From the NCBI RefSeq assembly GCF_001661915.1, contig NZ_LYWY01000039.1:186001-250000 (forward strand): a stretch of 64,000 nt of DNA, read 5' to 3'. This DNA comes from Croceicoccus pelagius. GTDB lineage: Bacteria > Pseudomonadota > Alphaproteobacteria > Sphingomonadales > Sphingomonadaceae. Under the pieces are notes generated by a model that worked only from the letters and a program-made list of their open reading frames with translations, did no database searches and was not told the DNA's origin. The number at the start of each line of letters is the position of its first letter. Within the stretch, counting starts at the first letter, position 1. A program made the translations under genes and the position numbers. Below are positions 53,590 to 62,673 of the stretch, one piece after another.

Positions 53590-56444
53590 TGGGATACGCG
53601 AAACAACCCGATTTCGGCACGCCCGCTGTCCGCAGCGACCGGACGGTCACGCTTTCCATCGACGGCCGCGAAGTCACCGTTCCCGAAGGCACCAGCGTCA
53701 TGCGCGCTGCGGCCGAGATCGGGGGCGACATCCCGAAGCTGTGCGCGACCGACATGGTCAAGAGCTTCGGCTCCTGCCGCCTGTGCCTTGTCGAAGTCGA
53801 AGGGATGCGCGGTACGCCCGCGTCCTGCACCACGCCCGCAACCGAAGGCATGGTCGTGAAGACGCAGACACCGCGGCTGGAAAAGCTGCGGCGCTCGGTG
53901 ATGGAGCTTTATATCTCCGACCATCCGCTCGATTGCCTGACGTGCAGTGCGAACAACGATTGCGAGCTTCAGGACGCGGCTGCCGACGTGGGCCTGCGCG
54001 ATGTGCGATATGGCTATGACGGCGCGCATCATCTGGGGCAGGCGCCGGACCTGTCGAACCCCTATTTCCTCTTCGCACCGGACAAATGCATCGTCTGCTC
54101 GCGCTGCGTGCGCGCCTGTGACGAGGTGCAGGGTACGTTGGCCCTGACGGTCGACGGACGGGGCTTTGCATCCAAGATCAGCGCGGGCACGGCTGAGGAC
54201 GATTTCCTGTCCAGCGAATGCGTGTCCTGCGGCGCCTGCGTGCAGGCCTGCCCCACATCCGCGCTCATGGAAAAGAGCGTGAAGGAGCACGGCAAGCCCG
54301 AACGCTCGGTCGTCACGACATGTGCCTACTGCGGTGTTGGCTGCACCTTCCGTGCAGAGATGCGGGGCGAACAGTTGGTCCGCATGGTGCCGTGGAAAGA
54401 GGGCAAGGCGAACCGCGGCCACTCCTGCGTGAAGGGCCGCTTCGCCTGGGGCTATGCCAACCACAAGGACCGGATCACGTCACCGATGATCCGCGATTCC
54501 ATCGACGAGCCATGGCGCGAGGTCAGCTGGGCCGAGGCGATCAGCTATACCGCCGGACGCCTGAAGGACATCCGCGCGCAGCATGGCGCAAGGGCGCTGG
54601 GCGGCATCACCTCCAGCCGCTGCACCAACGAGGAGACATTCCTCGTCCAGAAGCTGGTGCGTGGCGGGTTCGGATCGAACAACGTCGATACCTGCGCGCG
54701 CGTCTGCCATTCGCCGACCGGTTACGGCCTGAAAACCACTTTCGGCACCAGCGCGGGAACGCAGGACTTCGACAGCGTCGAGCATAGCGACGTGATCCTC
54801 GTCATCGGCGCGAACCCGACCGACGCGCATCCCGTCTTCGCCAGCCGCATGAAGCGCCGCTTGCGTGAAGGCGCAAAGCTCATCGTGATCGACCCGCGCC
54901 GGATCGACCTCGTCCGCTCGCCGCATATCGAGGCGCAGTATCACCTGCCGCTGCAACCCGGCACCAACGTCGCGGTCCTGACCGCGATGGCGCATGTGAT
55001 CGTGACCGAGGGGCTGGTAGATACGCAGTTCGTGGCTGAACGCTGCGAAGTCGACGCGTTCGAGGACTGGGCCCGCTTCGTCGCGGACGAGAGCCACAGC
55101 CCCGAGCGGCTGGAGCCTGTCACCCGCGTCCCTGCCGAAGAACTGCGCGCTGCCGCGCGGCTTTTCGCCACCGGCGGGAACGGCGCGATCTACTACGGTC
55201 TTGGCGTGACGGAACATTCGCAAGGGTCGAGCACGGTCATGGCCATCGCGAACCTCGCCATGGCGACCGGCAATATCGGCCGTCCCGGCGTCGGCGTGAA
55301 CCCTCTGCGTGGGCAGAACAACGTGCAGGGCGCCTGCGACATGGGCTCCTTCCCGCACGAATTGTCGGGCTATCGGCACATCTCCGATGCCGAAACACGC
55401 GCGCTGTTCGAAAGCGACTGGGGCGTGACGCTGGATGCAGAACCGGGTCTGCGCATCAACAACATGCTCGACGCCGCGGTCGATGGCACGTTTCGCGCGA
55501 TCTACATCCAGGGCGAGGACATTCTCCAGTCCGATCCCGATACGAAGCACGTCGCGGCGGGGCTCAAGGCGATGGACTGCGTCATCGTCCACGACCTGTT
55601 CCTCAACGAAACCGCGAACTACGCGCATGTTTTCCTGCCGGGTAGCACGTTCCTCGAAAAGGACGGCACGTTCACCAATGCCGAACGCCGCATCCAGCCG
55701 GTCCGCCGCGTCATGGACCCTGCCAACGGGTATGAGGATTGGCAGGTCACGCAGCTTCTGGCGAACGCGATGGGGCTTGGCTGGGACTATGGTCATGCCA
55801 GTGAAATCCTGGCCGAAATCGCCCGCCTGACGCCGACATTCGCCGGTGTCACGTGGGAGCGGCTATGCGAGGAAGGCTCGCTGCAATGGCCGGTGAACGA
55901 GGCCAATCCCGATGGCGCGCCGGTGATGCACGTTGACGGTTTCGTGAGGGGCAAGGGGCACTTCGTCGTTACCGAATACGTTCCGACGGACGAGAAAACC
56001 GGCCCGCGCTTCCCGCTGCTGCTGACCACCGGGCGCATCCTGTCTCAATACAATGTCGGCGCGCAGACGCGGCGCACGGCGAACACGGCTTGGCACCCCG
56101 AAGACCTGCTGGAAATGCACCCCACGGATGCCGAGAACCGCGGGCTGAACGATGGCGACTGGGTGCGCCTCGCCAGCCGCAAGGGCGAGACGACGCTGCG
56201 CATCAAGGTGACCGATCGTGTCGCGCCGGGGGTGGTATACACGACGTTCCACCACCCCGAAACGCAGGCGAACGTGGTGACGACGGACTTCTCCGACTGG
56301 GCCACGAACTGTCCCGAATACAAAGTGACGGCGGTGCAGGTCTCCGCCTCCAACGGGCCGACCGACTGGCAGGAAGACTACGCCGGCCTCGCCGAACGCT
56401 CCCGCCGCATCAGTCATGAGGCTGAGGGGGAGCCGGCGGAATGA
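53589..56444 (+). CDS. fdsA: NAD-dependent formate dehydrogenase, alpha (molybdenum) subunit
   Basis: A 951-residue catalytic subunit. Order: N-terminal [2Fe-2S] with CRLCLVEVEGMRGTPASC near residue 62, a His-Cys cluster HPLDCLTCSANNDC near 115, two ferredoxin-type [4Fe-4S] sites (CIVCSRCVRACDEVQGT near 166, CVSCGACVQACPT near 215), the [4Fe-4S] of the core (CAYCGVGCTF near 243), and the bis-MGD domain. The molybdenum ligand is Cys, not Sec, in RVCHSPTGYG near 373, followed by the catalytic His/Arg region. C-terminal MGD-binding DWVRLASRKGETTLR is near 855. Soluble, oxygen-tolerant type. Overlaps fdhD and fdsD. Confidence 0.96.
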   Translation: MGYAKQPDFGTPAVRSDRTVTLSIDGREVTVPEGTSVMRAAAEIGGDIPKLCATDMVKSFGSCRLCLVEVEGMRGTPASCTTPATEGMVVKTQTPRLEKLRRSVMELYISDHPLDCLTCSANNDCELQDAAADVGLRDVRYGYDGAHHLGQAPDLSNPYFLFAPDKCIVCSRCVRACDEVQGTLALTVDGRGFASKISAGTAEDDFLSSECVSCGACVQACPTSALMEKSVKEHGKPERSVVTTCAYCGVGCTFRAEMRGEQLVRMVPWKEGKANRGHSCVKGRFAWGYANHKDRITSPMIRDSIDEPWREVSWAEAISYTAGRLKDIRAQHGARALGGITSSRCTNEETFLVQKLVRGGFGSNNVDTCARVCHSPTGYGLKTTFGTSAGTQDFDSVEHSDVILVIGANPTDAHPVFASRMKRRLREGAKLIVIDPRRIDLVRSPHIEAQYHLPLQPGTNVAVLTAMAHVIVTEGLVDTQFVAERCEVDAFEDWARFVADESHSPERLEPVTRVPAEELRAAARLFATGGNGAIYYGLGVTEHSQGSSTVMAIANLAMATGNIGRPGVGVNPLRGQNNVQGACDMGSFPHELSGYRHISDAETRALFESDWGVTLDAEPGLRINNMLDAAVDGTFRAIYIQGEDILQSDPDTKHVAAGLKAMDCVIVHDLFLNETANYAHVFLPGSTFLEKDGTFTNAERRIQPVRRVMDPANGYEDWQVTQLLANAMGLGWDYGHASEILAEIARLTPTFAGVTWERLCEEGSLQWPVNEANPDGAPVMHVDGFVRGKGHFVVTEYVPTDEKTGPRFPLLLTTGRILSQYNVGAQTRRTANTAWHPEDLLEMHPTDAENRGLNDGDWVRLASRKGETTLRIKVTDRVAPGVVYTTFHHPETQANVVTTDFSDWATNCPEYKVTAVQVSASNGPTDWQEDYAGLAERSRRISHEAEGEPAE

Positions 56445-56734
56445 GCGACACGCCCCATTCTGGTACTTTGGCCCGCCTGATCTACATGGCGAACCAGATC
56501 GCGCGCAATTTCTGCGCGCTCGACCATGATGCTGCCGCCACCGCCACCGCAGATCATATCGCGCAGTTCTGGGACCCGCGAATGAAGGCGGCGATTTCGG
56601 GCAAGGAGGCCGACCTGTCGGATGTTGCCGCACGGGCCTTTGCGATCTTGCACGAACAGGGCGAACCGGCTCCGCAGACGCGGGCGACGGTGTTCAACGA
56701 TGCGGATGAAGGCGGGCGGTCAGACGCCGGTTAG
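56441..56734 (+). CDS. fdsD: NAD-dependent formate dehydrogenase, delta subunit
   Basis: A 97-residue small subunit: LARLIYMANQIARNFCAL near residue 10, HDAAATATADHIAQFWDPRMK near 28. It is needed for stability or activity of Fds complexes but carries no cofactor. The ATG overlaps the fdsA stop by four bases. Its stop overlaps that of the convergent PilZ gene. Confidence 0.9.
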   Translation: MSDTPHSGTLARLIYMANQIARNFCALDHDAAATATADHIAQFWDPRMKAAISGKEADLSDVAARAFAILHEQGEPAPQTRATVFNDADEGGRSDAG

Positions 56735-57057
56735 CTCAGGCGCGGTTCCGCATCGGGGGCGAGCATACCGCGGGCATGGGCATCTTCGAGGTGATCGAGC
56801 AGGGCGCTGTGCAGCGGGCGGGTGAACGCAAGGCCGCAGAACGAACCGTATTGCCAGCGAACCTGCGCCGAAACGGGGGCAAGGTTGCCGATCGCGATCG
56901 ACAGGCCCTTGCCGGGAGCCAGAAGCTCGACCCCGTTGCGCAAGCGGCAGCCCATTTCGGAGATGTCGATGACGGAAGTTTCGTACTCGGCACCGTCGTC
57001 GGTCCGGTATCCGGCGGGTATGCTGACCCGAGAGCGGGGATCATGGCGTGCGGTCAT
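56731..57057 (-). CDS. PilZ domain protein
   Basis: A 108-residue PilZ protein. The basic motif RHDPRSRVSI is at residue 4 and the second motif VIDISEMGCRLRNG near 30 fits D-x-S-x-x-G with Met in place of the usual residue; it ends in CGLAFTRPLH. A c-di-GMP receptor is likely but unproven. It converges with fdsD, sharing the stop-codon bases. Confidence 0.8.
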   Translation of the reverse strand: MTARHDPRSRVSIPAGYRTDDGAEYETSVIDISEMGCRLRNGVELLAPGKGLSIAIGNLAPVSAQVRWQYGSFCGLAFTRPLHSALLDHLEDAHARGMLAPDAEPRLS

Positions 57058-57260
57058 GCCCCCTCATAATGCGGGTACGCTTAACGTTTCCTCCCCCGGT
57101 TGCGGACAAATTAATGTGCAAAGTGTCCCCGAAATGCGTAGTTTCGCGCCGTTCCGGACAACTTTCGGATGCCTTGCGGCTGGCACCGCGCTGGTGCAGT
57201 GTGCCGATCCCTGCCGTACGGGCGTGGTGCCCTGCCGGCCATGATGGAAGGGGGTCTGTC

Positions 57261-57773
57261 ATGCGTTACCTTGCCCTGATCACGACTTGCGCCGCTTTAG
57301 CGCTGTCCGCCTGCGGGCCTGCCGACGAACCGGCGGCCGAAGCGACTGTCGAAACGCCAGAAGAACAGGTGGCGGCGAGCCAGCCTGCAACTGACGAAAC
57401 CGCCGATGCCAATTACGTGCCGGCCAAGCAGGTTGCCGACATCCCGATCGAGCGGGTCGAATTCGCCGATGGCGAGAAGGCGATCACGATCGAGGATTCT
57501 ATCAAGGGCTACGAATCGATCGACTACGTGGTGAAATTGGCGGCGGGGCAGCCCCTTAACGTTTCGATGGCGACGCAGCACACCGCGACCTATTTCAACC
57601 TCATCGCACCGGGCGAGGAAGACGTTGCCTTCTTCATCGGTTCGACCGAGGGTAACCAATTCGAAGGTACGACCGAACTGGCAGGCGACTACCGCATAAG
57701 GGTCTACATGATGCGAAGCGCCGCCCGGCGCGAGGAGACTGCCGATTACCGCCTCGAGATCATCGCCGGATAA
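57261..57773 (+). CDS. hypothetical lipoprotein
   Basis: A 170-residue lipoprotein with lipobox LALSACGPA (Cys18), an acidic low-complexity linker to about residue 55, and a globular C-terminal domain with TIEDSIKGYESIDYVVKLAAG near 78. The ending AGDYRIRVYMMRSAARREETADYRLEI resembles small bacterial pre-peptidase or inhibitor-like beta-sandwiches. The ATG at 57261 has AAGGGGG upstream. It lies 16 bases before the cytochrome b gene and may be cotranscribed with it. Confidence 0.75.
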   Translation: MRYLALITTCAALALSACGPADEPAAEATVETPEEQVAASQPATDETADANYVPAKQVADIPIERVEFADGEKAITIEDSIKGYESIDYVVKLAAGQPLNVSMATQHTATYFNLIAPGEEDVAFFIGSTEGNQFEGTTELAGDYRIRVYMMRSAARREETADYRLEIIAG

Positions 57774-57789
57774 AGGATCGCCGCCCCGC

Positions 57790-58590
57790 GTGGTGAGGCG
57801 CCACCGCGCCTCCACGCGGGCGTGGCACTGGCTCAACGTCGTTGCCGTCTTCACCCTGCTGATGAGCGGGATGACGATCTTCAATGCTCACCCCCGGCTC
57901 TATTGGGGGCAGTACGGGGCGAACCCGGATCAGCCCTGGCTGCGGATATATGCAACGCGCGGGGGCGAGGGGTTTCTTCGTGTCGGGCCTCTCGAGGTGG
58001 AGACGACCGGCGTGCTGGGCGTTTGGGAAAAGGACGGGCGAACACAGACCCGCGCCTTTCCGCACTGGATGACGCTGCCGTCGAACTACAGCCTTGCCGA
58101 GGGGCGCAAATATCACTTCCTCGGCGCGTGGCTGCTGGCGATTGCTGGTACGCTCTACCTGCTGTGGTCGCTGGCGAACCGCCACGTCTGGCGGGATTTG
58201 CTGCCTCGGCGCAATGAGATCGCGCCGCGCCACTTGTGGCAGGACGTGAAGGACCATGCCCGGCTTCGCTTGCCGCGCGGCGAAGCGGCGGCGCGGTACA
58301 ATCCGTTGCAGAAGCTGGCCTACCTGTCGGTCCTGTTCGTGATCCTGCCGGTCATGGTCCTGACGGGGCTGGGGATGAGCCCGATGATGAATGCCAGCTG
58401 GGGCTGGATCCTCGACCTGTTCGGCGGGCGGCAGTCGGCACGCTCGGTCCATTTCATCGCCGCTTGCCTGCTGGTTGCTTTTATCGTCGTTCACCTCGTC
58501 ATGGTGGTGATCGCGGGACCGGTGAACGAGATCCGGTCGATGATCACGGGCCGCTTCCGCCTGCCGCCTGAAAAGGGAGACACGCCATGA
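57790..58590 (+). CDS. membrane cytochrome b (b/b6 domain) partner of the next gene
   Basis: A 266-residue membrane protein with four helices: near residues 15-33 (HWLNVVAVFTLLMSGMTIF), 113-132, 174-196 (LAYLSVLFVILPVMVLTGLG) and 219-240. Haem-ligand histidines stand in HWLNVV, YHFLGAW, VHFIAAC and VHLVMVV, the usual four-helix di-haem pattern of formate- or thiosulfate-reductase-type cytochromes. The start is GTG at 57790 (57793 also possible). It overlaps the molybdopterin oxidoreductase gene by four bases, so it is its membrane electron partner (inference). Confidence 0.82.
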   Translation: MVRRHRASTRAWHWLNVVAVFTLLMSGMTIFNAHPRLYWGQYGANPDQPWLRIYATRGGEGFLRVGPLEVETTGVLGVWEKDGRTQTRAFPHWMTLPSNYSLAEGRKYHFLGAWLLAIAGTLYLLWSLANRHVWRDLLPRRNEIAPRHLWQDVKDHARLRLPRGEAAARYNPLQKLAYLSVLFVILPVMVLTGLGMSPMMNASWGWILDLFGGRQSARSVHFIAACLLVAFIVVHLVMVVIAGPVNEIRSMITGRFRLPPEKGDTP

Positions 58591-59336
58591 TCATCGGACG
58601 GCGCAAGCTGATCGCAGGGCTGGGCGCGGGGATCGCGCTGGGCGGGTGCCAGAAGATACTGGAAACCGAACCGGCGGACCGGCTGGCATCCTCGCTCGAC
58701 CTGTTCACCCGCGATGCGCAGCGGCTGGTGACCGACCGGAACGCACTGGCCCGCGAATATGCGCCGGAAGAGCGCAGCCCCGAATTCCGCGCCAACGGGT
58801 CCCGCACGGTCGATACGCCCGAATATCGGCGGCATCTTGCGAATGGCTTTGCCGACTGGCGGCTTAGCGTGGGCGGCATGGTGGCAAGGCCTCTGTCGCT
58901 GTCCATTGCCGATCTTCAGCAGATGCCCGCCCGGACCCAGATCACGCGGCACGACTGCGTCGAGGGGTGGAGCGCGATCGGCCAGTGGACGGGCACGCCG
59001 CTTTCGCATCTCCTGCAACTCGCGCGGATCAACGGCAGGGCGCGCTATGTCCTGTTCCGCTGCGCCGACAGTTTCGGTGATACACCCTATTACGAATCGA
59101 TCGACATGATCGAGGCGATGCACCCGCAGACGATCATGGCATGGCGCATGAACGGCCAGCCGCTGCCCGAACGCCACGGCGCACCGCTGCGCCTTCGGGT
59201 GGAGCGACAGCTTGGCTACAAGCACGCCAAATACGTGACCGGCATCGAGGTGATCGAGGATTTCCGCAGCATCGCGGGCGGGAAGGGCGGCTTCTGGGAA
59301 GACCGTGCGGGTTACCAGTGGTGGGCCGGCATCTGA
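58587..59336 (+). CDS. molybdopterin-dependent oxidoreductase (sulfite-oxidase fold)
   Basis: A 249-residue exported protein. The N-terminus GRRKLIAGLGAGIALGGC looks like a Tat signal merged with a lipobox (Cys21). The Mo-cofactor domain has the cysteine ligand in TRHDCVEGWSAIGQWTG near residue 128, CADSFGDTPYYESIDM near 163 and KHAKYVTGIEVIEDF near 218. It is shorter than MsrP (about 330 residues) and lacks MsrP's usual N-terminus, so this is a different family with unknown substrate. It pairs with the upstream cytochrome b. Confidence 0.8.
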   Translation: MIIGRRKLIAGLGAGIALGGCQKILETEPADRLASSLDLFTRDAQRLVTDRNALAREYAPEERSPEFRANGSRTVDTPEYRRHLANGFADWRLSVGGMVARPLSLSIADLQQMPARTQITRHDCVEGWSAIGQWTGTPLSHLLQLARINGRARYVLFRCADSFGDTPYYESIDMIEAMHPQTIMAWRMNGQPLPERHGAPLRLRVERQLGYKHAKYVTGIEVIEDFRSIAGGKGGFWEDRAGYQWWAGI

Positions 59337-59346
59337 GCGACGCGAC

Positions 59347-59913
59347 GTGAGCCCTGACGAATTTCTGGCCCTTGCCCTGGAGAACCCGGTAAACCGCGTC
59401 CTTCTGGACAGGCTGCCCGCGTTCGGCCTTGCCGAATGCTACCTGACGGCGGGGTGCCTGTTCCAGACGGTGTGGAACCTGAAGTCGGGCCGCGATCCGC
59501 AATGGGGCATCAACGACTACGACGTGTTCTACTACGACGCCGCCGACCTCAGTTACGAGGCGGAGGACGAGGTCATCCGTCAGATCGACGCCGCGACCGC
59601 CGATCTGGGCGTAACCGTCGAGGTGCGCAACCAGGCGCGCGTGCATCTCTGGTACGCGGACCGTTTCGGCGGTGAATACCCTTCGTTGGCATCGTCGAGA
59701 GAGGCGATCGAACGATACCTTATCCCATGCACCTGCATCGGTATCGATGTCGCGACAGGCGAACTTTTCGCGCCCTACGGCCTCGACGAAACGGCGCGCG
59801 GGATTCTGCGGCCCAATCCGGTCAACTACAGGCCGGAGTTGTTCGCGAAAAAGGCGCAAAGCTACCGCGATCGGTGGGAATGGCTTGAAATCGACCCGGT
59901 TGATGATGGTTGA
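59347..59913 (+). CDS. nucleotidyltransferase family protein
   Basis: A 188-residue protein of the NTP_transf_6 / DUF925 type. The metal site is in YLTAGCLFQTVWNLKSGRD near residue 33 and GINDYDVFYYDAAD near 56, followed by the family stretch IEVRNQARVHLWY (here VEVRNQARVHLWY). No substrate is known for the family. The GTG at 59347 is chosen because it stands right after the previous stop and gives the usual start SPDEFLAL; an upstream in-frame GTG or ATG would overlap the previous gene. Confidence 0.8.
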   Translation: MSPDEFLALALENPVNRVLLDRLPAFGLAECYLTAGCLFQTVWNLKSGRDPQWGINDYDVFYYDAADLSYEAEDEVIRQIDAATADLGVTVEVRNQARVHLWYADRFGGEYPSLASSREAIERYLIPCTCIGIDVATGELFAPYGLDETARGILRPNPVNYRPELFAKKAQSYRDRWEWLEIDPVDDG

Positions 59914-59940
59914 TCATGAGGTTGCCGTATTTTTAATTTG

Positions 59941-60172
59941 AACGGGTGCCTCCTCGGAAGGCTGGGATCGACCCGCTGCCTTTCCTGCATCAGACCACGG
60001 CAACACCGCGCAGGGAGGCAGCCGCTGGGCGCAGCGCGCCGCGGCCGACCGCGCCGAACAGGCCCGCCGCGCCGATGCGCCCTGGGTGGGTTCGATCGGC
60101 AAGGACTGCGAAAAATACATGGAGCCGGCCGGCCCCGGAACGCCCGCCTGCTGGGTCATCAAGTGCCAGTGA
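59941..60172 (+). pseudogene. start-less Cys-containing ORF remnant
   Basis: A frame of about 76 codons without ATG, GTG or TTG at its 5' end. Its end reads WVGSIGKDCEKYMEPAGPGT and PACWVIKCQ before TGA at 60170-60172. The cysteine spacing looks natural and codon use is GC3-rich, so it is probably the remaining 3' part of a lost small gene. Not recognised. Confidence 0.35.
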
Positions 60173-60245
60173 CGCCGCAGGCTTGAAGGCCCGCCGATCC
60201 TGATGCACCCTTGTCGCCGAAGCGACGCTTTGCGGGAGAGGTGTC

Positions 60246-61034
60246 ATGACAACGGAATGCCGGGCGGGGCAGGCGCAGATCGCGCCGGTCGCGGTTGCCG
60301 ACAACCTGACGATTGCAGATCTGGGCGCGGCGCTGGCTGCGGGGTGGCGGGACTTTATCGCTTATCCCGCGTACGGGCTGTTCTTTGCCGCGACTTATGT
60401 GGGGGCGGGGCTATTTCTCGCCTACGCGCTGATGGAATGGGACGCGGTCGCGTGGCTTATCCCGGCGGCGGCGGGCTTTCCATTGCTTGCGCCCTTTGTG
60501 GCGGTCGGTCTTTACGAGGTGAGCCGCAGGCGCGAGGCGGGAGAGACGCTGTCGTGGGGCGCGGTGCTGGGCGCACTTCGGGGCAGGGGTGACGAACAGA
60601 TCCTGTCGATGGGCGTGATCGTTTTCGTCGCCTTCGGTTTCTGGCTCATGGTTGCCCACGGCATCTTCGCGGTGTTCCTGTCGGAATCGGGTATCGGCGG
60701 GGAATCGCTGGCGCTGTTCGCGACGCCTGCGGGCATGATGATGCTGGCCGTGGGCAGCGTTGTCGGCGCGGTCATGGCGCTGGCGTTCTATGCGATCACG
60801 GTATGCAGCCTACCGATGCTGGTCGACCGCGAAGTCGATTTTCTGACCGCGATCATCGTCAGCCTTGGCGTCATGCGGTCGAACGCATTCGTCATGCTGG
60901 CATGGGCTGTGCTGATCGCGGCGTTGCTGTTCGCGGCGATGATACCGGCGTTCCTCGGTCTGATGATCGTGTTGCCAGTGCTGGGCCACGCGACATGGCA
61001 TCTCTATCGCCGCGTGGTGGCCGGACCCGATTGA
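60246..61034 (+). CDS. DUF2189 integral membrane protein
   Basis: A 262-residue protein with six predicted membrane helices (near residues 42-62, 68-92, 120-143, 155-185, 200-218, 222-248). The family core GWRDFIAYPAYGLFFAATYVG is near 34 and FPLLAPFVAVGLYEVSRRREAG near 77. DUF2189 proteins occur near cytochrome oxidase and other respiratory genes, but their function is unknown. Monocistronic; it converges with the Mur ligase gene. Confidence 0.85.
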   Translation: MTTECRAGQAQIAPVAVADNLTIADLGAALAAGWRDFIAYPAYGLFFAATYVGAGLFLAYALMEWDAVAWLIPAAAGFPLLAPFVAVGLYEVSRRREAGETLSWGAVLGALRGRGDEQILSMGVIVFVAFGFWLMVAHGIFAVFLSESGIGGESLALFATPAGMMMLAVGSVVGAVMALAFYAITVCSLPMLVDREVDFLTAIIVSLGVMRSNAFVMLAWAVLIAALLFAAMIPAFLGLMIVLPVLGHATWHLYRRVVAGPD

Positions 61035-61050
61035 GCCTGGCAAATCGGGA

Positions 61051-62673
61051 TCAGAGCAGGCGGCGTTCTTCGAGAAGATCGGGCAGATCGTTTTCGTAAA
61101 GCACGACGTCTTCGGGCTTTGCCTCGACTTTCAAGGCGTCGCGCGCGTCGGCGAAGCTGGCGACCTCGATCGCGGTCTTGCCGTTGGCGGACAGCGCCGA
61201 GGTGAACGTGCCGATGCGCGACGGATTCACGGCATAGACCACGTCGGCAAGGCCTGCCGTATATTCGCCGAGACTTGCGTGAACGCGGTCATGCTCGATC
61301 CCCAGTTCGGCAATGCCGGGGGTGACGAGGATCGAGCGCCCGCCGCGCTGCTTTGCGAGTTCCGATGCGACCGCGACCGCGTTGCGAAAGCCTGCCTCGT
61401 TCGCGTTGTAGGCATCATCCAGCACCAGCGGCTGGCCGGGGCTTTCGCGCTTTTGCAGGCGGTGCGGGACCTGTTCGACATCGGGCGTTACGAGCGGAAT
61501 GCGCGTCGCGATGGCGGGGTCGATGATCCACGCCGCCGCCACGGCCAGCGCCGAGTTGGTAACGTTGTGTTCGCCCAGCAGCGGCAGTTCGTATTCCAGT
61601 CTCGTGCCGCCAGCGCCCTCGCGCCGGTCTTCCAGAACGATCTTCCAGTCCGCCTCGACCAGCGCGGCAGAGATTATGCGGATGTCGGCGGTCTCTTCCG
61701 GTCCGACAGAGATGACCTTGCCCGGATAGTCGGCGCGCAGGATCCGGAACGGTTCGTAGTCCAGCACCTGCGTCGAAACGATCGCGGTGCCGCCGTTTTC
61801 GCATACGTCCTCGACCAGTTCGGACTTGGCCTGCGCGATGTTGTCGACCGATCCGAACCGTTCGGTATGCGCGTCGCCGATTGCGGTCACGATGCCGAAG
61901 TCGGGCTTCACGAAGTTGCAAAGGCGGTGGATCGACCCGATGCCGTATGCGCCCATTTCCGCGATGAAATAGCGGTGGCTCCACTGCAGCCGTTCGCGGA
62001 TGTGGCGCGTGAGGCCCAGCACCGTGTTGATCGACCCGCGCGAATAGAACACCGGGCCGGACACGGCGAGAACCTCGGCGAAGATGTGCTTCGTCGTCGT
62101 CTTGCCGAAGCTGCCGGTGATGCCGATGCGCTTGGGGTTGAGGCGGGCGAGCTTGGCGCGCGCTTCTTCGATATAGCCTTGGTTGATCCGTTCCTGTGCC
62201 GGGGCGAGGATGCGGTTCGCAAGGATCAGCGTGAAGGGCAGCAGTTGCAGGGCGATGATGGCCCAGATGATGCCGATCAGCGCAAGCAGCACCAGCACCC
62301 CTGCAAACACCGCCGCCAGCTTGCGGATGCGGCGAACGCGTTCGGTCAGGACCAGCGGTTTCTTGTAACCGTAGCGGCTTTCCTTCCACGCGATCAAGCA
62401 GATCGCGGCAGACGCGGCGACGATGGCCGCGAACAGCAGCGCCCTGCCAAGTTCAAGCTGCGTGATCGCGATCGTCGCGATCAGCAGCGCCAGCAGCACG
62501 AGACTGGCGCGCACGTCGTAAAGCCGCACCCGCTTCACCGCGCCAAGGAAGCGCGAACCGTTGTATTCTTCCTGCTGGAAATAGGTCAGCAGTGTGTGGA
62601 GCCGCACCCATGTCAGCGCGCCGAGCGAGAAGATCATCGCGAAAAGCGCGATCGGCAGCATCAGTTCGCTCAT
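61051..62673 (-). CDS. membrane-anchored Mur ligase (MurF-like)
   Basis: A 540-residue protein. Residues 1-160 hold four or five membrane helices; then a Mur ligase with the ATP loop GITGSFGKTTTKHIF near 187, a central domain (AEMGAYGIGSIHRLC near 240, DAHTERFGSVDNIAQAKSEL near 270) and the C-terminal ligase domain with DDAYNANEAGFRNAV near 420. Classical MurF has no membrane part, and its gene normally lies in the dcw cluster. This one follows an alpha/beta hydrolase gene (ATGA overlap) and faces a ddl gene. It may join D-Ala-D-Ala or another peptide to an envelope precursor (inference). Confidence 0.82.
   Translation of the reverse strand: MSELMLPIALFAMIFSLGALTWVRLHTLLTYFQQEEYNGSRFLGAVKRVRLYDVRASLVLLALLIATIAITQLELGRALLFAAIVAASAAICLIAWKESRYGYKKPLVLTERVRRIRKLAAVFAGVLVLLALIGIIWAIIALQLLPFTLILANRILAPAQERINQGYIEEARAKLARLNPKRIGITGSFGKTTTKHIFAEVLAVSGPVFYSRGSINTVLGLTRHIRERLQWSHRYFIAEMGAYGIGSIHRLCNFVKPDFGIVTAIGDAHTERFGSVDNIAQAKSELVEDVCENGGTAIVSTQVLDYEPFRILRADYPGKVISVGPEETADIRIISAALVEADWKIVLEDRREGAGGTRLEYELPLLGEHNVTNSALAVAAAWIIDPAIATRIPLVTPDVEQVPHRLQKRESPGQPLVLDDAYNANEAGFRNAVAVASELAKQRGGRSILVTPGIAELGIEHDRVHASLGEYTAGLADVVYAVNPSRIGTFTSALSANGKTAIEVASFADARDALKVEAKPEDVVLYENDLPDLLEERRLL

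Noticed and set aside
53217-54464. Long antisense frames in fdhD and fdsA (also 54480-55796)
   Set aside because: They are compositional shadows of high-GC coding sequence; the plus strand shows all iron-sulfur and molybdenum motifs without interruption.
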